DNA of 64,000 bases from Rachicladosporium sp. CCFEE 5018 (Eukaryota; Ascomycota; Dothideomycetes; Cladosporiales; Cladosporiaceae): assembly GCA_002077045.2 (NCBI GenBank), contig KZ111151.1, positions 961,620-1,025,619 of the forward strand, written 5' to 3'. Position 1 is the stretch's first letter, and every line of letters begins with the position of its first letter. This document shows, piece after piece, positions 1-10,471 of the stretch. The position numbers and the translations under genes are program-made. The notes under the pieces are model-generated. The model was not told the origin of the DNA, did no database searches, and worked only from the letters and a program-made list of their open reading frames with translations.

Positions 1-349
1 TGATGAGCCTTACATGATTGATACAGCGATTAGTGCCGTTTTCGCTGCAGCAGTGCTCGAGAACGACTTTGTCGTCAAGGACACATTGACTTTCGAGCCC
101 CCACCGAAGACGCCTACGGTCCTTCCTGGCACGCCTGGGAAGCTGAGACGGAAGCTGTCGACCAAAACAACAAAATCAGTCAAGAAAGGCAGGTGGTACA
201 GGCGTACCAAGGTTGTGGAGATTGATGAGGGTAGTGGTGAGCTGGCTGGAGTAGCGAGAGGGGTGCTGGCTGTTGTAGGCTTGGGGCTCCGTGGCGTGGT
301 GTGGGTTGTCGGAGCTGGCTTCAGGGCTGGGAGGAGTGCTGTAAGGTAG
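1..349 (+). CDS. ASMT-like fungal protein, 3' end (partial at window edge)
   Basis: C-terminal 115 residues of the protein encoded completely at 31529-33494; the reading frame begins at base 2. The visible part contains a block of the form 'DEPYMIDTAISAVFAAAV', a proline-rich stretch (FEPPPKTPTVLPGTPG), a basic stretch (RRKLSTKTTKSVKKGRWYRR) and a Gly/Val-rich hydrophobic tail that may be a membrane-binding or transmembrane helix. The gene is cut by the window edge, so whether it is complete upstream cannot be seen. The function of the family is unknown; the 'acetylserotonin methyltransferase-like' label used in fungal annotations is not supported by any methyltransferase motif visible here. 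Confidence 0.75.
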   Translation, partial: DEPYMIDTAISAVFAAAVLENDFVVKDTLTFEPPPKTPTVLPGTPGKLRRKLSTKTTKSVKKGRWYRRTKVVEIDEGSGELAGVARGVLAVVGLGLRGVVWVVGAGFRAGRSAVR

Positions 350-1141
350 CACAGGCAAGCATCAGGGGACCCTCGTATCCTCTGTGGCTGTCAACGTGTG
401 CATAGATCGTCAAGTGTAGCCTGAATTCAGTATAGTCGCGGAGCGAGATCCTATATTATCGTCGCCACTATATGTTATCGTGGACGCTACCGTACCACAT
501 CGCGAAGGTCTCCCACACAATGATAGAAAAGTAAACGAATACGTGCTGACTGTCCACTGTCGGCCAAACAGCCACAGATCCGACGCCGATACTGCATGCT
601 TACTCAAGCCTCCACACCAATTTCGACTTCCCCTTTCACACCACCACAACGCACCCTGACCGTATCACCTAGGCCTGAGCGCAATGCACGTTTGATTGCA
701 ATATAGGCGCAAGCATGAGGTAAGCCTGCAAGCCCGTCCCGCACCCTATCGGCAAATGGAAGCTTAGCTTCGAGGTACCTACCTTAGCCAAGGTTCCCCT
801 CTTGCAGATCGTATCCCATCCGACACGAGCGCCAGTACGCAGTCGCACGGCATGGATATGGGTAGCATCAGCCGTCGGATGTATGTGTGTGCGTGCGTAC
901 CATGCGGGCAGCGCAGGCGCCTCCCCTCGCTCGGAGCACAGCTGCGGGCAGAGCCCTATGCGAAGGTAGGTTCAGCTACGATACTTTGGCCTGTCGTACC
1001 TATACGACTACGCCTTCCATCATTTCTTGACCCTGGACCACGTCTCTCAATTCTGGATCAGCTTTCCTCGCAAGCCTCGCCCGGCCTCGCGCACAGCAGT
1101 GTAGCCCTCGACGTGCACGCTCCACAGCACCGCTCGCAGAC
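350..1141. other. Intergenic region upstream of the MFS gene
   Basis: 792 bp between tandem genes (copy 2: 33495-34286). It should hold the terminator of the ASMT-like gene and the promoter of the transporter. An ATG at 852 opens a 136-codon frame that overlaps the MFS start. If transcription starts before 852 this would be an inhibitory upstream ORF, but the transcription start is unknown. I see no RNA gene or repeat. Confidence 0.5.
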
Positions 1142-2827
1142 ATGGAGAAAGACTCGTCTCCCGGCTCGGACTCGCCAACCAGGATCGAACATGTCACCGC
1201 CATGGAGAAAGGAAACGCAAGCACGTTCGTTGCGCCTACGCGCAGCGAAGAAGCCGCCGTAATCCGCAAGCTGGACCGCCGTTTGTTACCTTTGGTCTTC
1301 ATCCTGTACTCCTTGGCTATCCTCGACCGCTCCAATCTAGGTATGTCTCATGAGCATTCGATGCTGCATCGCGCGTTCGCTCATATCGCCGAACTTTAGG
1401 CAATGCCCGACTCGCCGGCATGGTCAAGGACATCGATCTGTCGGGCAATCGCTACAACCTGCTCGGCACTGTATTCTATATATTTTACATTTGCTCTCAA
1501 TGGCTGTGTATGGGCTGGAAGCAGTTCAGCCCACACAAGTGGTGCGCCTTCTGCGTGCTGTTCTGGGGCTTCATTGCTACCATCCAAGCGACGGCGTTCA
1601 ACTGGGGTGGCTTGATCGCATGTCGAGGCTTCCTCGGTATCGCAGAGGTGAGTAGTATAAACTATCGCCTGGTACTGTACTGATGCTGCACACACAGGCC
1701 TGTTTCGGCCCCGGAGTACCGCTGTACCTCAGTTACTTCTACCCAAGAGACAAGATAGGCTTTCGGCAAGGCGTGTTCATCTCTGGCGCGGCAATGGCGA
1801 ACGCCTATGGTGGCGCTCTGGCGTATGGTATCAGCCAGATCCGCGGCAGCGTTGCGCCGTGGCGGATTTTGTTCATTATCGAAGGGGCACCGACATGCCT
1901 CTTTGCGATCCTGGTGTGGTTCTATATGCCAGACAGCATCATGGAAGCGCCCTTCCTCTCCCCGCGCGAGAAGGAGATTGCGCTGCACATGACTGCGCGG
2001 AACCAGCGTATCGACGTTGATCAGCAGACGGGTATACGTCTCAAGGAGATGTGGGAAGGCATCAGAGGTGAGTCCCCTTGCCCTAACCCGATCCAAGTCA
2101 TCTCCACTAATGATGTGTGCAGATCCGAAGAGTTGGCTTCCAGCCCTCATGTACTTCGGAGTGAATGTCTCATACGCATCGCTCCCTCTCTTCGTACCCA
2201 CCATCATCTCAGAACTCGGCGCCTTCACCACCATCCAATCGCAAGGCCTCTCAGCACCGCCTTACATACTATGCTTCTTCACGATCATCACCTTCTGCTA
2301 CCTTTCCGACCGCCTGCAAATGCGCGGACCATTCTGCGCTCTTGCAGCCACGCTTGGGGCGATAGGCTTTATCATCAATGCGACATGCAAGGGAGCTTTG
2401 CCACGGTACTTCTCAATTTTCTTGAGCGTCGAGATCTTTGCCAGCGTAGCTTTGCTGCTGGCGTGGGTTGCGAACATTCACTCGACGGAGTCAAGGAGGG
2501 CAGGTGCATATACTGTGTTGGCTACTGTTGGGCAGTGCGGACCTTTACTCGGTAAGTATCAACGCTTGCGGATACTGAACGATACAGCTGACAGATGTAG
2601 GCACGAACGTCTTCCCCATCTCCGAAAAGCCGTACTACAGAAAAGGCATGTGGATCTCGGCTGCGTTCTGCCTCATGGTGGCAGTGCTGAGCGGAGTGCT
2701 CAGCTGCTGGCTGATCTGGGAGAATCGCAAGATGGATCGCGAGGGAGTGCCGGAGGTTGAGGATTATGAAGAGACGAGCGGAGGGAGAGCTGAAGATCGG
2801 AACAAGAAGCATAGATACGTGTGGTGA
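1142..2827 (+). CDS. MFS transporter, anion:cation symporter (ACS, allantoate/vitamin permease type)
   Basis: Five exons: 1142-1340, 1400-1647, 1698-2067, 2123-2551 and 2601-2827, giving 490 aa. All four introns (49-59 bp) have GT-AG ends and keep the frame. After a cytosolic N-terminus of about 45 residues, the first helix has the ACS pattern LDRRLLPLVF..ILDRSNLGNARLAG. Helices 4-5 show CRGFLGIAEACFGPGVPLYL followed by YPRDKIGFRQG, as in fungal Dal5/Tna1-type carriers, and the C-terminal half has the family pattern around NVFPISEKPYY. Such carriers move small organic anions (allantoate, nicotinate, biotin precursors and similar) across the plasma membrane by proton symport; the substrate cannot be predicted here. 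A second ATG at 1200 is an alternative start. The next gene is convergent, about 1 kb away. Confidence 0.9.
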
Positions 2828-3895
2828 TCGTAGCAAGAGGGTAGAGGCGATGGTCGTTCATACTGAGTGTACACGCCGCATCGCTTTTTTGTTCACGGCC
2901 TCCGCGTAAAGCAATCCGATCCCCTGTAAGCCTTCTTCGTGCCCATCATACTACTCGTTCCGAGCGAATGCAACTCCAATCCCAAGCGCCATAGTCATGC
3001 CGTCTGCTCGTTGAAGGGGAGGTCCGGTCGATCGATTGGTCTATTTCTGCTTGGTCGTCAGTTAATTGCGAGAGAGTCGACTGAATATTCGAGCACATAC
3101 GCAAGTGCAAGTTCCCGGAGCGCACGCGCAGTCGGCGCAAGAGCGGCCAGAGTTCTGTTGAAGTGAAGTCAGCAACGCTGATGAAGTGAAGTCATGGGGG
3201 AGGTTGAAGTCGTACTCCGCAGCCACCCATGTTGATGATTTGAGAGTTGTTGTTGGGTTGGAAAGTGGTCCGGATGTCTTGGTGATCTTGAGAGTACAGT
3301 GATTGTGTTGTTGATGTTGGTGTAGGAATGGGAACCGTGGAAGCTAATAAGTACCCCACCACAATGCGAGACTTACGCGGGACCCTGCCCAAGGGTCCAC
3401 ACCCCACTCTATTACACGCAGAAACAACGCAAGATCGCGGCGAATCGGGGGCTTCTGCAGGCACACACCAAGACTGAGGGCATTTCGCGGTGGCGCGACA
3501 AGGGTGGAAGAAGTCCATCGATGGGTCCAGCGCTGCGTGCTTTTCGCGGATTTGCGCCCCTGCTCAGTGATCACAGCTGATCTGGAACATCGCATCCTTG
3601 GCCGTCTCCGGCTGTTGAAGTACTAGTGAGAATAGTAAGGTCAGACGGCACGATGCCATGGGGCTTGACATTCGCCGTACCTTGGCTGCAGGTACCGTCC
3701 GGTGCGGTCCCTTAGGATGATCTGTCTGCTGGCTGACTCATCAGAATCGATACCCCGACGGCACTATACTCAAACGCTTCGCTATCGCTGGCTCTGCTAG
3801 AAACAAGAAGGACTGACTGCGAGATTTGCCTGCGAAAGTATGAATCTCTCACGAGGTCGATGAAGTATAGTCAAGAAAATGTCGTGATCGCTACA
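2828..3895. other. Intergenic region between convergent genes
   Basis: 1068 bp (copy 2: 35973-37040). It holds the 3' ends of the MFS gene and of the minus-strand flavin split-barrel gene. The 13-mer tgaagtgaagtca occurs twice, at 3159-3171 and 3182-3194; an 11-base core of it recurs at 14919-14929 upstream of the CxC protein. Short frames here (for example 3192-3518 minus) have low-complexity, untypical translations. I find no gene. Confidence 0.45.
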
Positions 3896-4822
3896 CTACC
3901 ACAATGTCGCAAGTGGCGAGATGATTGCTCGCTCGGCCTTAACCAGGACGTCTCGATCCAGCACTCTGCCACCGTACTGAAGCACCAGCACAGCGAAAAG
4001 CGCGCCTATGATAGCCGCCAGCAGCATGTCACGGAAAGCATACCGTGCCCCAGGACCTCGATAGGCTGTCGGAGCCAGTGGACCGACCATCTTCTTCAGC
4101 GGGGTGATGCCGTCAGACTTCATTGTCTTCTGCGCGTTGTGCGTGCCTGGTAGACCATCCATGCTCCATGCGTTCTTCGATGCCCAGTACCTGTTCTAGC
4201 GTCAGCGATATGCGGGCATCAGTCATGGAAGCCAAGTCGCTTACTTGGGCAGACTCTCATCCTTGTTGCCAGCCGCTTCCTTCTCAGCTTTCTTCTTGAA
4301 GAAGTCGTTCAGAATGGGGCGATGCTCCTTGAAGTCATAGTGCGGTACACTGAACCCACAGCTCGTCCCCACCTGATGGATGTCGATTAGAATAATCGAT
4401 CTCGTCCCCGGAATGCAGTCGATCTTGTGCTCCTTGACGAATGCCTCGAACGCTGGCGTCGATGCCTCTAGCACTCGACCGTGCCCAAACAATCGCATGA
4501 TCCGCGGTGGCCCTTCGAAGGCGTTCATCAAAATGGTGACACGGTTGTTGCCAGGCTCATAGATGTGAGAAACAGTTTCATTGCCGCTGCCTGTTAATTC
4601 GTGGTACCAGAAAGTCTTGGTGTCCAGGACTCCGAAGTAGTCATCGCCGCCCTTGGGCGAGACGTTGACGTGACCTTTGCCTGATAAGGGGGCGCTGGCG
4701 ACCCAGAACATCTTTTGTGCTTTGATCCATGGTATCATGGACTACGGATGATCAGTGACTGTCGAGAGAACATAGTCAGGGTAGTAACATACTTTCGGAA
4801 TCTCCTCGTAGAATTGCCCCAT
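3896..4822 (-). CDS. PNPOx-like FMN-binding split-barrel protein with C-terminal membrane anchor
   Basis: Three exons on the minus strand, 4822-4793, 4741-4245 and 4190-3896 (introns 51 and 54 bp), giving 273 aa. The 30-base first exon encodes MGQFYEEIPK; the second continues SMIPWIKAQKMFWVASAPL, the hallmark start of ascomycete pyridoxamine-5'-phosphate-oxidase-like proteins. The split-barrel spans roughly residues 10-170, with VNVSPKGG, FWYHELTGSGNE and NAFEGPPRIMRLFG. Exon 3 begins with YWASKNAWSMDGLPG and later has a hydrophobic segment (MLLAAIIGALFAVLVLQYGG), so the protein is probably tail-anchored. Family members bind flavin, or in related proteins F420 or heme; the reaction in fungi is unknown. 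It is not the biosynthetic PNPO enzyme (PDX3), which lacks this anchor. Confidence 0.87.
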
Positions 4823-5435
4823 CTTGATAGTGTGACCCTGTTCCACTCGGAAGAGTCCCTTCGTTGATGATCTAGAAATCTGGCTATCACCACTGCCAGT
4901 CGACTACGAACGCGCAATCATATGACCAAGTCCAGTGAATCTGCCTTAGCTTTAGAAAGCAAGAGATCTGGGTCGGTCAGAGATCAATGTATGGCGGCGC
5001 CTCACGACACACACGCTGTCACCTCCTTGGCTTTATGCGAAAATGCAAGTTGAGAGAAAGATGGGACCCTCACCATATACCCCAAGGCATGCCTTGAGTC
5101 ATCTACGTGTAGCTGTTGCAATGCGATGTCGCGCTTTCGACCGAGGTGGGGTCGATCCTGTTGCTACAGCACGCGGGTGCGACAGAGAGCCACGCTACAT
5201 TTGTGCACTGTACATGTGCGTTCTTCTTCGACGTCCGTGTGCAGGCGAGATCGAACACCAAGTCGGGAGACACAAAAGAGCATGCTCTCTTGCGCCGTGC
5301 GCTTCTAAAGTGCTTGCATCAACCGCACTGTCAAATGACATCACCAACGCGTCTCCCGTCGCGTACCCAAATCAGCTCATGGTCTTACATAAATCAAACC
5401 GGTCTTTCTTGATTTGGTGATCGGACACCGCTATC
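4823..5435. other. Intergenic region between divergent genes
   Basis: 613 bp (copy 2: 37968-38580) between the starts of the flavin split-barrel gene (minus) and the hypothetical gene at 5436 (plus), so both promoters lie here. A 125-codon frame at 5043-5420 has a Cys/Arg-rich, untypical composition and ends next to the following ATG; I do not call it a gene. Confidence 0.45.
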
Positions 5436-6596
5436 ATGTCCGCCGCCTCTACCCTCCAAGATCTCCTCCGCTTCCTCAGCCAAGAAGCCAAGCTCCCCCT
5501 CTCCCTAGCCCTCTCCAAGATCCCCCTCCTCCAAAAGTCCTCCCTCTCAACCCCAGAGCAGATCGCCAAGGCCAAACCCGCAGACCTTCTGCCGATCATA
5601 GAAGACGAGAAGCAGAGAAGACAGCTCCTCGCGGCTGCCAAAAGGGTGGTGAAGAAGCGAGCTTCCGGAGAAGATGCACCCGGAGCTGAATCGCCGAGTA
5701 AGAAGAGGAAGAGGGGCGAGGGCTCGCTGTTTCAGGTCAAGGCTGAACAGACGCCGGAGGAGCTGGGAGCGGGTCTGACGTTGCCTAGTGGTACAGTCAC
5801 GGAGAAGGAGCTAGAGGGGACGGTGTTGTTCACGAATCGCGCGCCACTTGTGCTGGCTATGACCGTGACGCTGCTGAAGTACACCATGCCCGAGCAGCCT
5901 CTGTCCAGTCGGTTGAGTCTGGCGCAGGCTTATGTCAGTCTTACGAGTAGAGCTAGAGCTGTGAGTCTGGGCATCGAGAAGGATAGTGCGGAAGCTGAGG
6001 GCTGGGGTGAGGGGTTGGCTGAGGTTGAGGTTATGGGGAAGAGGATCAGAGTCTTGAGGCGGTGGGGTTACGTGGCCAAGTCAGATCAGCCCGTGGAGAG
6101 TGAGGCAGGTGTGAAGACTGAGGACGATCCAGCCGCGGTGAAACAAGAGGACGAAGTGGATGAAGCTCAGCAAGAGGAACCAGCCCTCTGGGGTCTCGAC
6201 CTCGAAGCGCTCAAAAAGTCCAAAACCGAAACCATCAACATCCTCAAAGCCCAAAGCGCCACAACAGCCAATATGCCCATCCACACGCCTCAGTCCGCGC
6301 GCGCCTACCTCTTCAAATCCTTCGACTCTCCGCCTTCCGCCGCGCCAGGCAAGAAGCCTACGGCCGCTGTTAAGGCTGCCGAGAAAGAGCAGAACCTCGG
6401 CATGCTGTTGCAGACTATCGAGATACTGTTCCAGTCTTGGCTTGTTGCTATCACGCCGCAGGAGCTGGAGAAGCGGATCTGGGGGTGGTATGTGCAGGTG
6501 CGACCGGATGTTGAGCATGGGGTTGCGGGGTGGGGTGGGAAGAATGAGTTGAAGCTTGGGAAGATTCTGGCGCTGCGGCGTGCTGCAGACGGCTGA
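5436..6596 (+). CDS. Conserved ascomycete hypothetical protein, probably nuclear
   Basis: Single exon, 386 aa; the ATG is the first in frame and is preceded by a pyrimidine/adenine-rich leader. The first 70 residues look like a helical domain with a helix-hairpin-helix-like rhythm (STPEQIAKAKPADLLPII, then LLAAAKRVVKKR). A basic nuclear localisation signal follows (SPSKKRKRGE, near residue 90). The conserved core has TNRAPLVLAMTVTLLKYTMP and LSSRLSLAQAYVSLTSRA, then GKRIRVLRRWGY. The C-terminal part carries TPQSARAYLFKSFDSPP and WGWYVQVRPDVEHGVAGWGG. Three SUMO-consensus sites (VKAE, VKTE, VKQE) lie in acidic linkers. I do not recognise a characterised family, so no function is assigned. The HAD gene is convergent, 180 bp downstream. 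Confidence 0.8.
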   Translation: MSAASTLQDLLRFLSQEAKLPLSLALSKIPLLQKSSLSTPEQIAKAKPADLLPIIEDEKQRRQLLAAAKRVVKKRASGEDAPGAESPSKKRKRGEGSLFQVKAEQTPEELGAGLTLPSGTVTEKELEGTVLFTNRAPLVLAMTVTLLKYTMPEQPLSSRLSLAQAYVSLTSRARAVSLGIEKDSAEAEGWGEGLAEVEVMGKRIRVLRRWGYVAKSDQPVESEAGVKTEDDPAAVKQEDEVDEAQQEEPALWGLDLEALKKSKTETINILKAQSATTANMPIHTPQSARAYLFKSFDSPPSAAPGKKPTAAVKAAEKEQNLGMLLQTIEILFQSWLVAITPQELEKRIWGWYVQVRPDVEHGVAGWGGKNELKLGKILALRRAADG

Positions 6597-6776
6597 GTCG
6601 ACAGTGACGAGCTCATGCGATGCGAGTCTCTTGGAAATTCTGCCCCCCTTATCGCTCGTGGTCGTATACGCGAACGAGCAGATGAGAACAGCACATCGCG
6701 AATGAGACGAAGCTGCGATAATCTTCCGTTTCCCAGCTGACGGACAAGTTGCATCGCGGCAATGCTCACGCGATCT

Positions 6777-7763
6777 TCAAGGGCGCAGCGGCAGCCACTC
6801 AGTCAAGTTCGCTAAGCTGCTGAAACCGACTGCCCCCACTTCTGCGAAGACGTCGATGAGCGAGCCCGGCGGCACGTCATCCATCCACTTGACGTCCTTT
6901 GGAATGCTCTCGGCTTCTCGATGGATGAGAACGGCGTGCCATCCGGCGCCGAGTGCGCCCTGGACGTCTTTTCCGTACTCGTCGCCGACGTAGATCTTGT
7001 GCCATGTGTCCAGATCAAAAGATTCGCCGGGCGCAGATGAGCCTTGCATCGTCATCCGCAGCAACTCTTCGGCGGCTTCGAAGCACCGCCCATCAGGTTT
7101 CTCGTGCCCGACGTCGTAGGACATGACGGTGAAGTCGATGTCAAAGTCGCCCAGACCCGCTGGCACCGCGGCGTTAGTCTGCCCAAAACGCATTGGATGC
7201 ACTTTTAGGCCCAACGACTTCAGAATATCTGGTGTCCGATCGTCAGAGTTAGTAATGACACCCACAACCACCTTCCCACTACTCTCTCGACCATCCTCGC
7301 GCAACTTTCGCAGCAACGGCAGCACATCAGGATACATCGTAAAACCCTCCTTCGAATTGAACCTCTCAATCAACTTTGGCGCCAGGTCCTTCGGCATCGC
7401 TTGCCCTTCACTCAGGTGAGGCGCGAAAGTGCCATGGATGATGCTCGTCCACCATTTCTCGGATCCCAGGCTAGTGGCTCGTCCATAGTTCGGGTTGATC
7501 TTGGACTCGTGCTTAAAGGCTGCTCGGAAGGAGGTTGTGAGATCTGCATCGGAGAAGCCTGAGAGACCGAGGGATTTGGCCACTTCGCTGTATTGGGTTG
7601 CTATGGGGGCTTTGGGGGTGTACAGGGTGCCGAAGGCGTCGAGGCAGAGGAGGAGGTTGCGTTTAGCCATGATTCTACTCTTCTCCTCGGAAGGCAGGGA
7701 AGGCTTCGACGGAGGAGAACTAGGAGAAGAGGGAGAAGGCTGGGTGAACGGCACTGACTGCAT
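6777..7763 (-). CDS. HAD-superfamily hydrolase (HDHD3 / haloacid-dehalogenase type)
   Basis: Single exon, 328 aa, starting at 7763; a second ATG (residue 32, near 7670) lies just before the domain, and the 31 residues between are Ser/Pro-rich, so the shorter start is possible. HAD motifs are in order: motif I LLCLDAFGTLYTP (nucleophile Asp42), motif II GVITNS (near 171-173), motif III lysine in HEKPD (Lys222), and motif IV YVGDEYGKD (near 260-266). The second Asp of the phosphatase DxD motif is Phe here (DAF), as in haloacid dehalogenases and HDHD3-like proteins, so a classical phosphatase mechanism is doubtful. The substrate is unknown. The protein is soluble, with no targeting signal I can identify. 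Confidence 0.88.
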   Translation of the reverse strand: MQSVPFTQPSPSSPSSPPSKPSLPSEEKSRIMAKRNLLLCLDAFGTLYTPKAPIATQYSEVAKSLGLSGFSDADLTTSFRAAFKHESKINPNYGRATSLGSEKWWTSIIHGTFAPHLSEGQAMPKDLAPKLIERFNSKEGFTMYPDVLPLLRKLREDGRESSGKVVVGVITNSDDRTPDILKSLGLKVHPMRFGQTNAAVPAGLGDFDIDFTVMSYDVGHEKPDGRCFEAAEELLRMTMQGSSAPGESFDLDTWHKIYVGDEYGKDVQGALGAGWHAVLIHREAESIPKDVKWMDDVPPGSLIDVFAEVGAVGFSSLANLTEWLPLRP

Positions 7764-8306
7764 ATCTCATGTCACTTTGGCCAGCGCGCTTTGAGTCGGT
7801 GTAGCAAACAATCTGTTTGTGTATTCACCCATGCTCCCGTCAGCGCCACCTCTGATCTCGCTCAGAAGCGCTTCTAGGAGATGTGCACAATAATGCGATA
7901 GTGAAGCATCATCGGTACAAAAGGTTAACTTAGCGCTACGCCATTGCCAAGGCTGAGGCTCTGAGGCAGACGATCAGCTGCGGTGAAGGTCGGACGTGAT
8001 CACACCTGCTTCCATAGCATGTGTACAAGAGTCTCAAGTGTTGAACCTCTTGCTAGCATCACGCGCATGTACTGAGGCCGTCACTATAAGAAGAGTACGG
8101 TGGAAGAAGCTCCAACCGTCCGGCAGGCACTCGAGGGTACCCCTGTAGTGAGCTCCTCACTATCACGAAGCACGTGAAGCACGACTCACGAACACCACAC
8201 GACACATCCCTGATTCAGACGAGCTCCTCGTTCACCAAACACCCCCCCTACACCTACAATTCATTACCCACATCCATAGCAACACAGCCCCACCTCCTCC
8301 GCCAGG
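7764..8306. other. Intergenic promoter region between divergent genes
   Basis: 543 bp (copy 2: 40909-41451) between the HAD gene (minus) and the gene at 8307 (plus). The last 150 bp before 8307 are rich in C and A, as expected of a fungal 5' UTR. A 95-codon frame at 8174-8461 overlaps the following gene's start in another frame and is not supported. Confidence 0.4.
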
Positions 8307-10354
8307 ATGCCCTGCTTCAAAGGCCTAGCAGTGAGCATCCACAGCGACGGCCAGCTCGACGAATTCGCCCTACAAAAACAAAACCGCCAATCCCGCATAT
8401 CCTCCTACATCGCCGTGCCCCCGGCCCGCGTACCCCCTCAAAGCACCACCGGAAACCCTGAGCAACCAAACTTCGCAATCTCCATTACCCTCCTCACCCC
8501 AGGCCTGGCCGTACCATACTCCACGCCGTCCCCCACACCAGAGGAGCCGTACCCGCGCCCGAGGATCGTGGGTGCGCTGCCGGTCAGGGATGGAACGAGG
8601 GGGCAGTATACGCCGGTTATTGCGCCGTATATGCCCAGGACGCTGAATCCAAATGAGACTGTTGCGGCGTATATCTACTTTGACGGGAGGCCGAAGGAGG
8701 AGGTTGCGACGTTGCTGCGTAGGGGAGAGGAGACCTGGGTGAACTCTAGGTGGGTCAGTGTGCCTGAGGCTGATGGAGGAGGGTTGGCGGAGCGGGAGTT
8801 TCTCTTTAGAGAAGTCGGACTGGAGAGATGGCTGAATGGGCTGGATCTGGAGGGTGGGAGAGATAAGGCTGCGAAGGTCAGGAGGCGGCAGGAGAGGCTG
8901 GAGCGGAAGAGGAAGGGACGGCTGAATGGTGGGGTCAAGAAGGAGGAGAATGGGAGTGCGATGATCAAGGAGGAGGATGGAGACGTGAAGGTCAAGATGG
9001 AGGAGGATCACGAGGAGAGCATGAATGGGCAGGAGGGGAATGGGGATCTCTCACCTTCAGACTCGGATGACGAGCCGCCCGAACCTGAGGCCGCAGGACA
9101 GATCAAGATCGCTCTCTTCCGCGTGCTGGCTAGTGGCGAGATCAAGCGGGGAGAGTACTCACCACAGTTCGACGCACATGACGACGACGAGGGTAGTGGG
9201 CAGAATGGTAACGGCGACACAGCAGACGAGGACGTCGATCACACGACATCATTCGCGAAGCCAAAGACACTGGATCCGAAGAGCATCAGCACACAGACAG
9301 TGACGGGGATCGATCCTCCAGACCAGCCCTACGCAGTCTTCACGTTCTTCTACCGGGGGAAGCAACAGCTGCAGAAGATGGGCATCCTCCCTACATCAGA
9401 ATCAGATCAGACACCAACGACATCCAAGAGGAAGTCTTCCGGACCTGACTTCTCTAAGCTCAACCCGTTGAACAAGTTCGGCACGGTCGGCTTCTCGGGG
9501 TATCGCGATTCTGCTGGTGGCAAGCGCAAAGGTAAAGCTGATGTGGCGAGTCCAGATGCTATGGACAGCGATAATGAGGAGGATGATGACGAGCGGAAAC
9601 CGAATGGGAACGAGGATGTTGATGTTAAGCACGCCAATGGATCTTTGTTGTCGCCGGAGGATGCGAGGAGGCAGGGGGAGATTGCGGAGGGGGTGCAGAA
9701 GATCAAGGTGAGTCCCCAGTCCCTTTGCGTTTCTCCAAAAGTTTGCAACACTACAACACTTCTGCCACTACACTCGGGTCAGCGAGACTCGCACGTAGCT
9801 GCCGTCTGAGACGGATGCGTCTCCTCGCTCTCTGCTCCGAGTTGCAACCCCTCATGGGTGCCGCACCGGAATTCTTCACGATTGCAGCCAGACTGGTAGC
9901 AGCATTACCCACGTTGCAGTGATCCAAAGAGATATAGGTGTCCTCGTCGACACGTGAATCCTACTGACATCTCTCCCAGCTCAAGCGCCAACACTCCGCC
10001 GAGCCCCTTTCTTCCGAGTCCCTCACGCGCAAGTCACCACATCTTTCCACAAGCGACTCCCCCTCAGCAGGAGGCACACCGCAATCCCTAAACTCCACAT
10101 CCGCCAACGCCGGCACACCGCCCTCGGAGCTCAACAAAACCTCCTCAGAGCTGCTCGAATCCGTCGCATCCCCCTTCAAGCGCCACAGAGGTAGTGTCTC
10201 TGGGCTCGGAAGCCTCGAGTTCGCTCCTCTCGGACCTAGCACCAACGATCCATCGCCCAAACCGCAGCACGGTACTGGCAAACCAGGGACTTTCGGATCG
10301 TTCGGACCGTTTGTGCAGGCGGCTGGGATCGATGATGAGGATGAGGAGTTGTGA
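8307..10354 (+). CDS. DUF7918-like acidic nuclear protein
   Basis: Two exons, 8307-9707 and 9980-10354, giving 591 aa. The 272 bp intron starts GTGAGT and ends TCTCCCAG, and is much longer than the others nearby. The N-terminus (MPCFKGLAVSIHSDGQLDEF, then VAAYIYFDGRPKEEV and ERWLNGLDLEGG) resembles the fungal DUF7918 domain; this is a weak, remembered similarity. The middle is charged, with several SUMO-consensus sites (VKKE, IKEE, VKME) and a repeated E/D-rich stretch. The second half has DQPYAVFTFFYRGKQQLQKM and a Ser/Thr/Pro-rich tail with a basic FKRHRG element. The protein is probably nuclear; its function is unknown. If the intron is retained, the frame ends at 9809 with an alternative C-terminus (500 aa). 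Confidence 0.78.
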
Positions 10355-10471
10355 TCCCAGATACCCTTCATTGCTCTCATCACACCACGAGTCAGGTCGC
10401 TAATGCGCGATTAAAGACTCCCTAGATCTCACTCTCTCCCCGATCTCACTACACTGGCCACCGATTCCGTC

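Noticed and set aside
852..1262. 136-codon plus-strand frame before and overlapping the MFS start
   Set aside because: Cys/Arg-rich, without a recognisable domain, and it overlaps the well-supported transporter in another frame; at most an upstream ORF.
5043..5420. 125-codon frame upstream of the hypothetical gene at 5436
   Set aside because: Composition looks random and no domain is seen; it lies where promoters are expected.
6081..6769. Minus-strand frames of 145 and 154 codons
   Set aside because: They lie opposite the hypothetical protein coding region, whose own translation is clearly protein-like.
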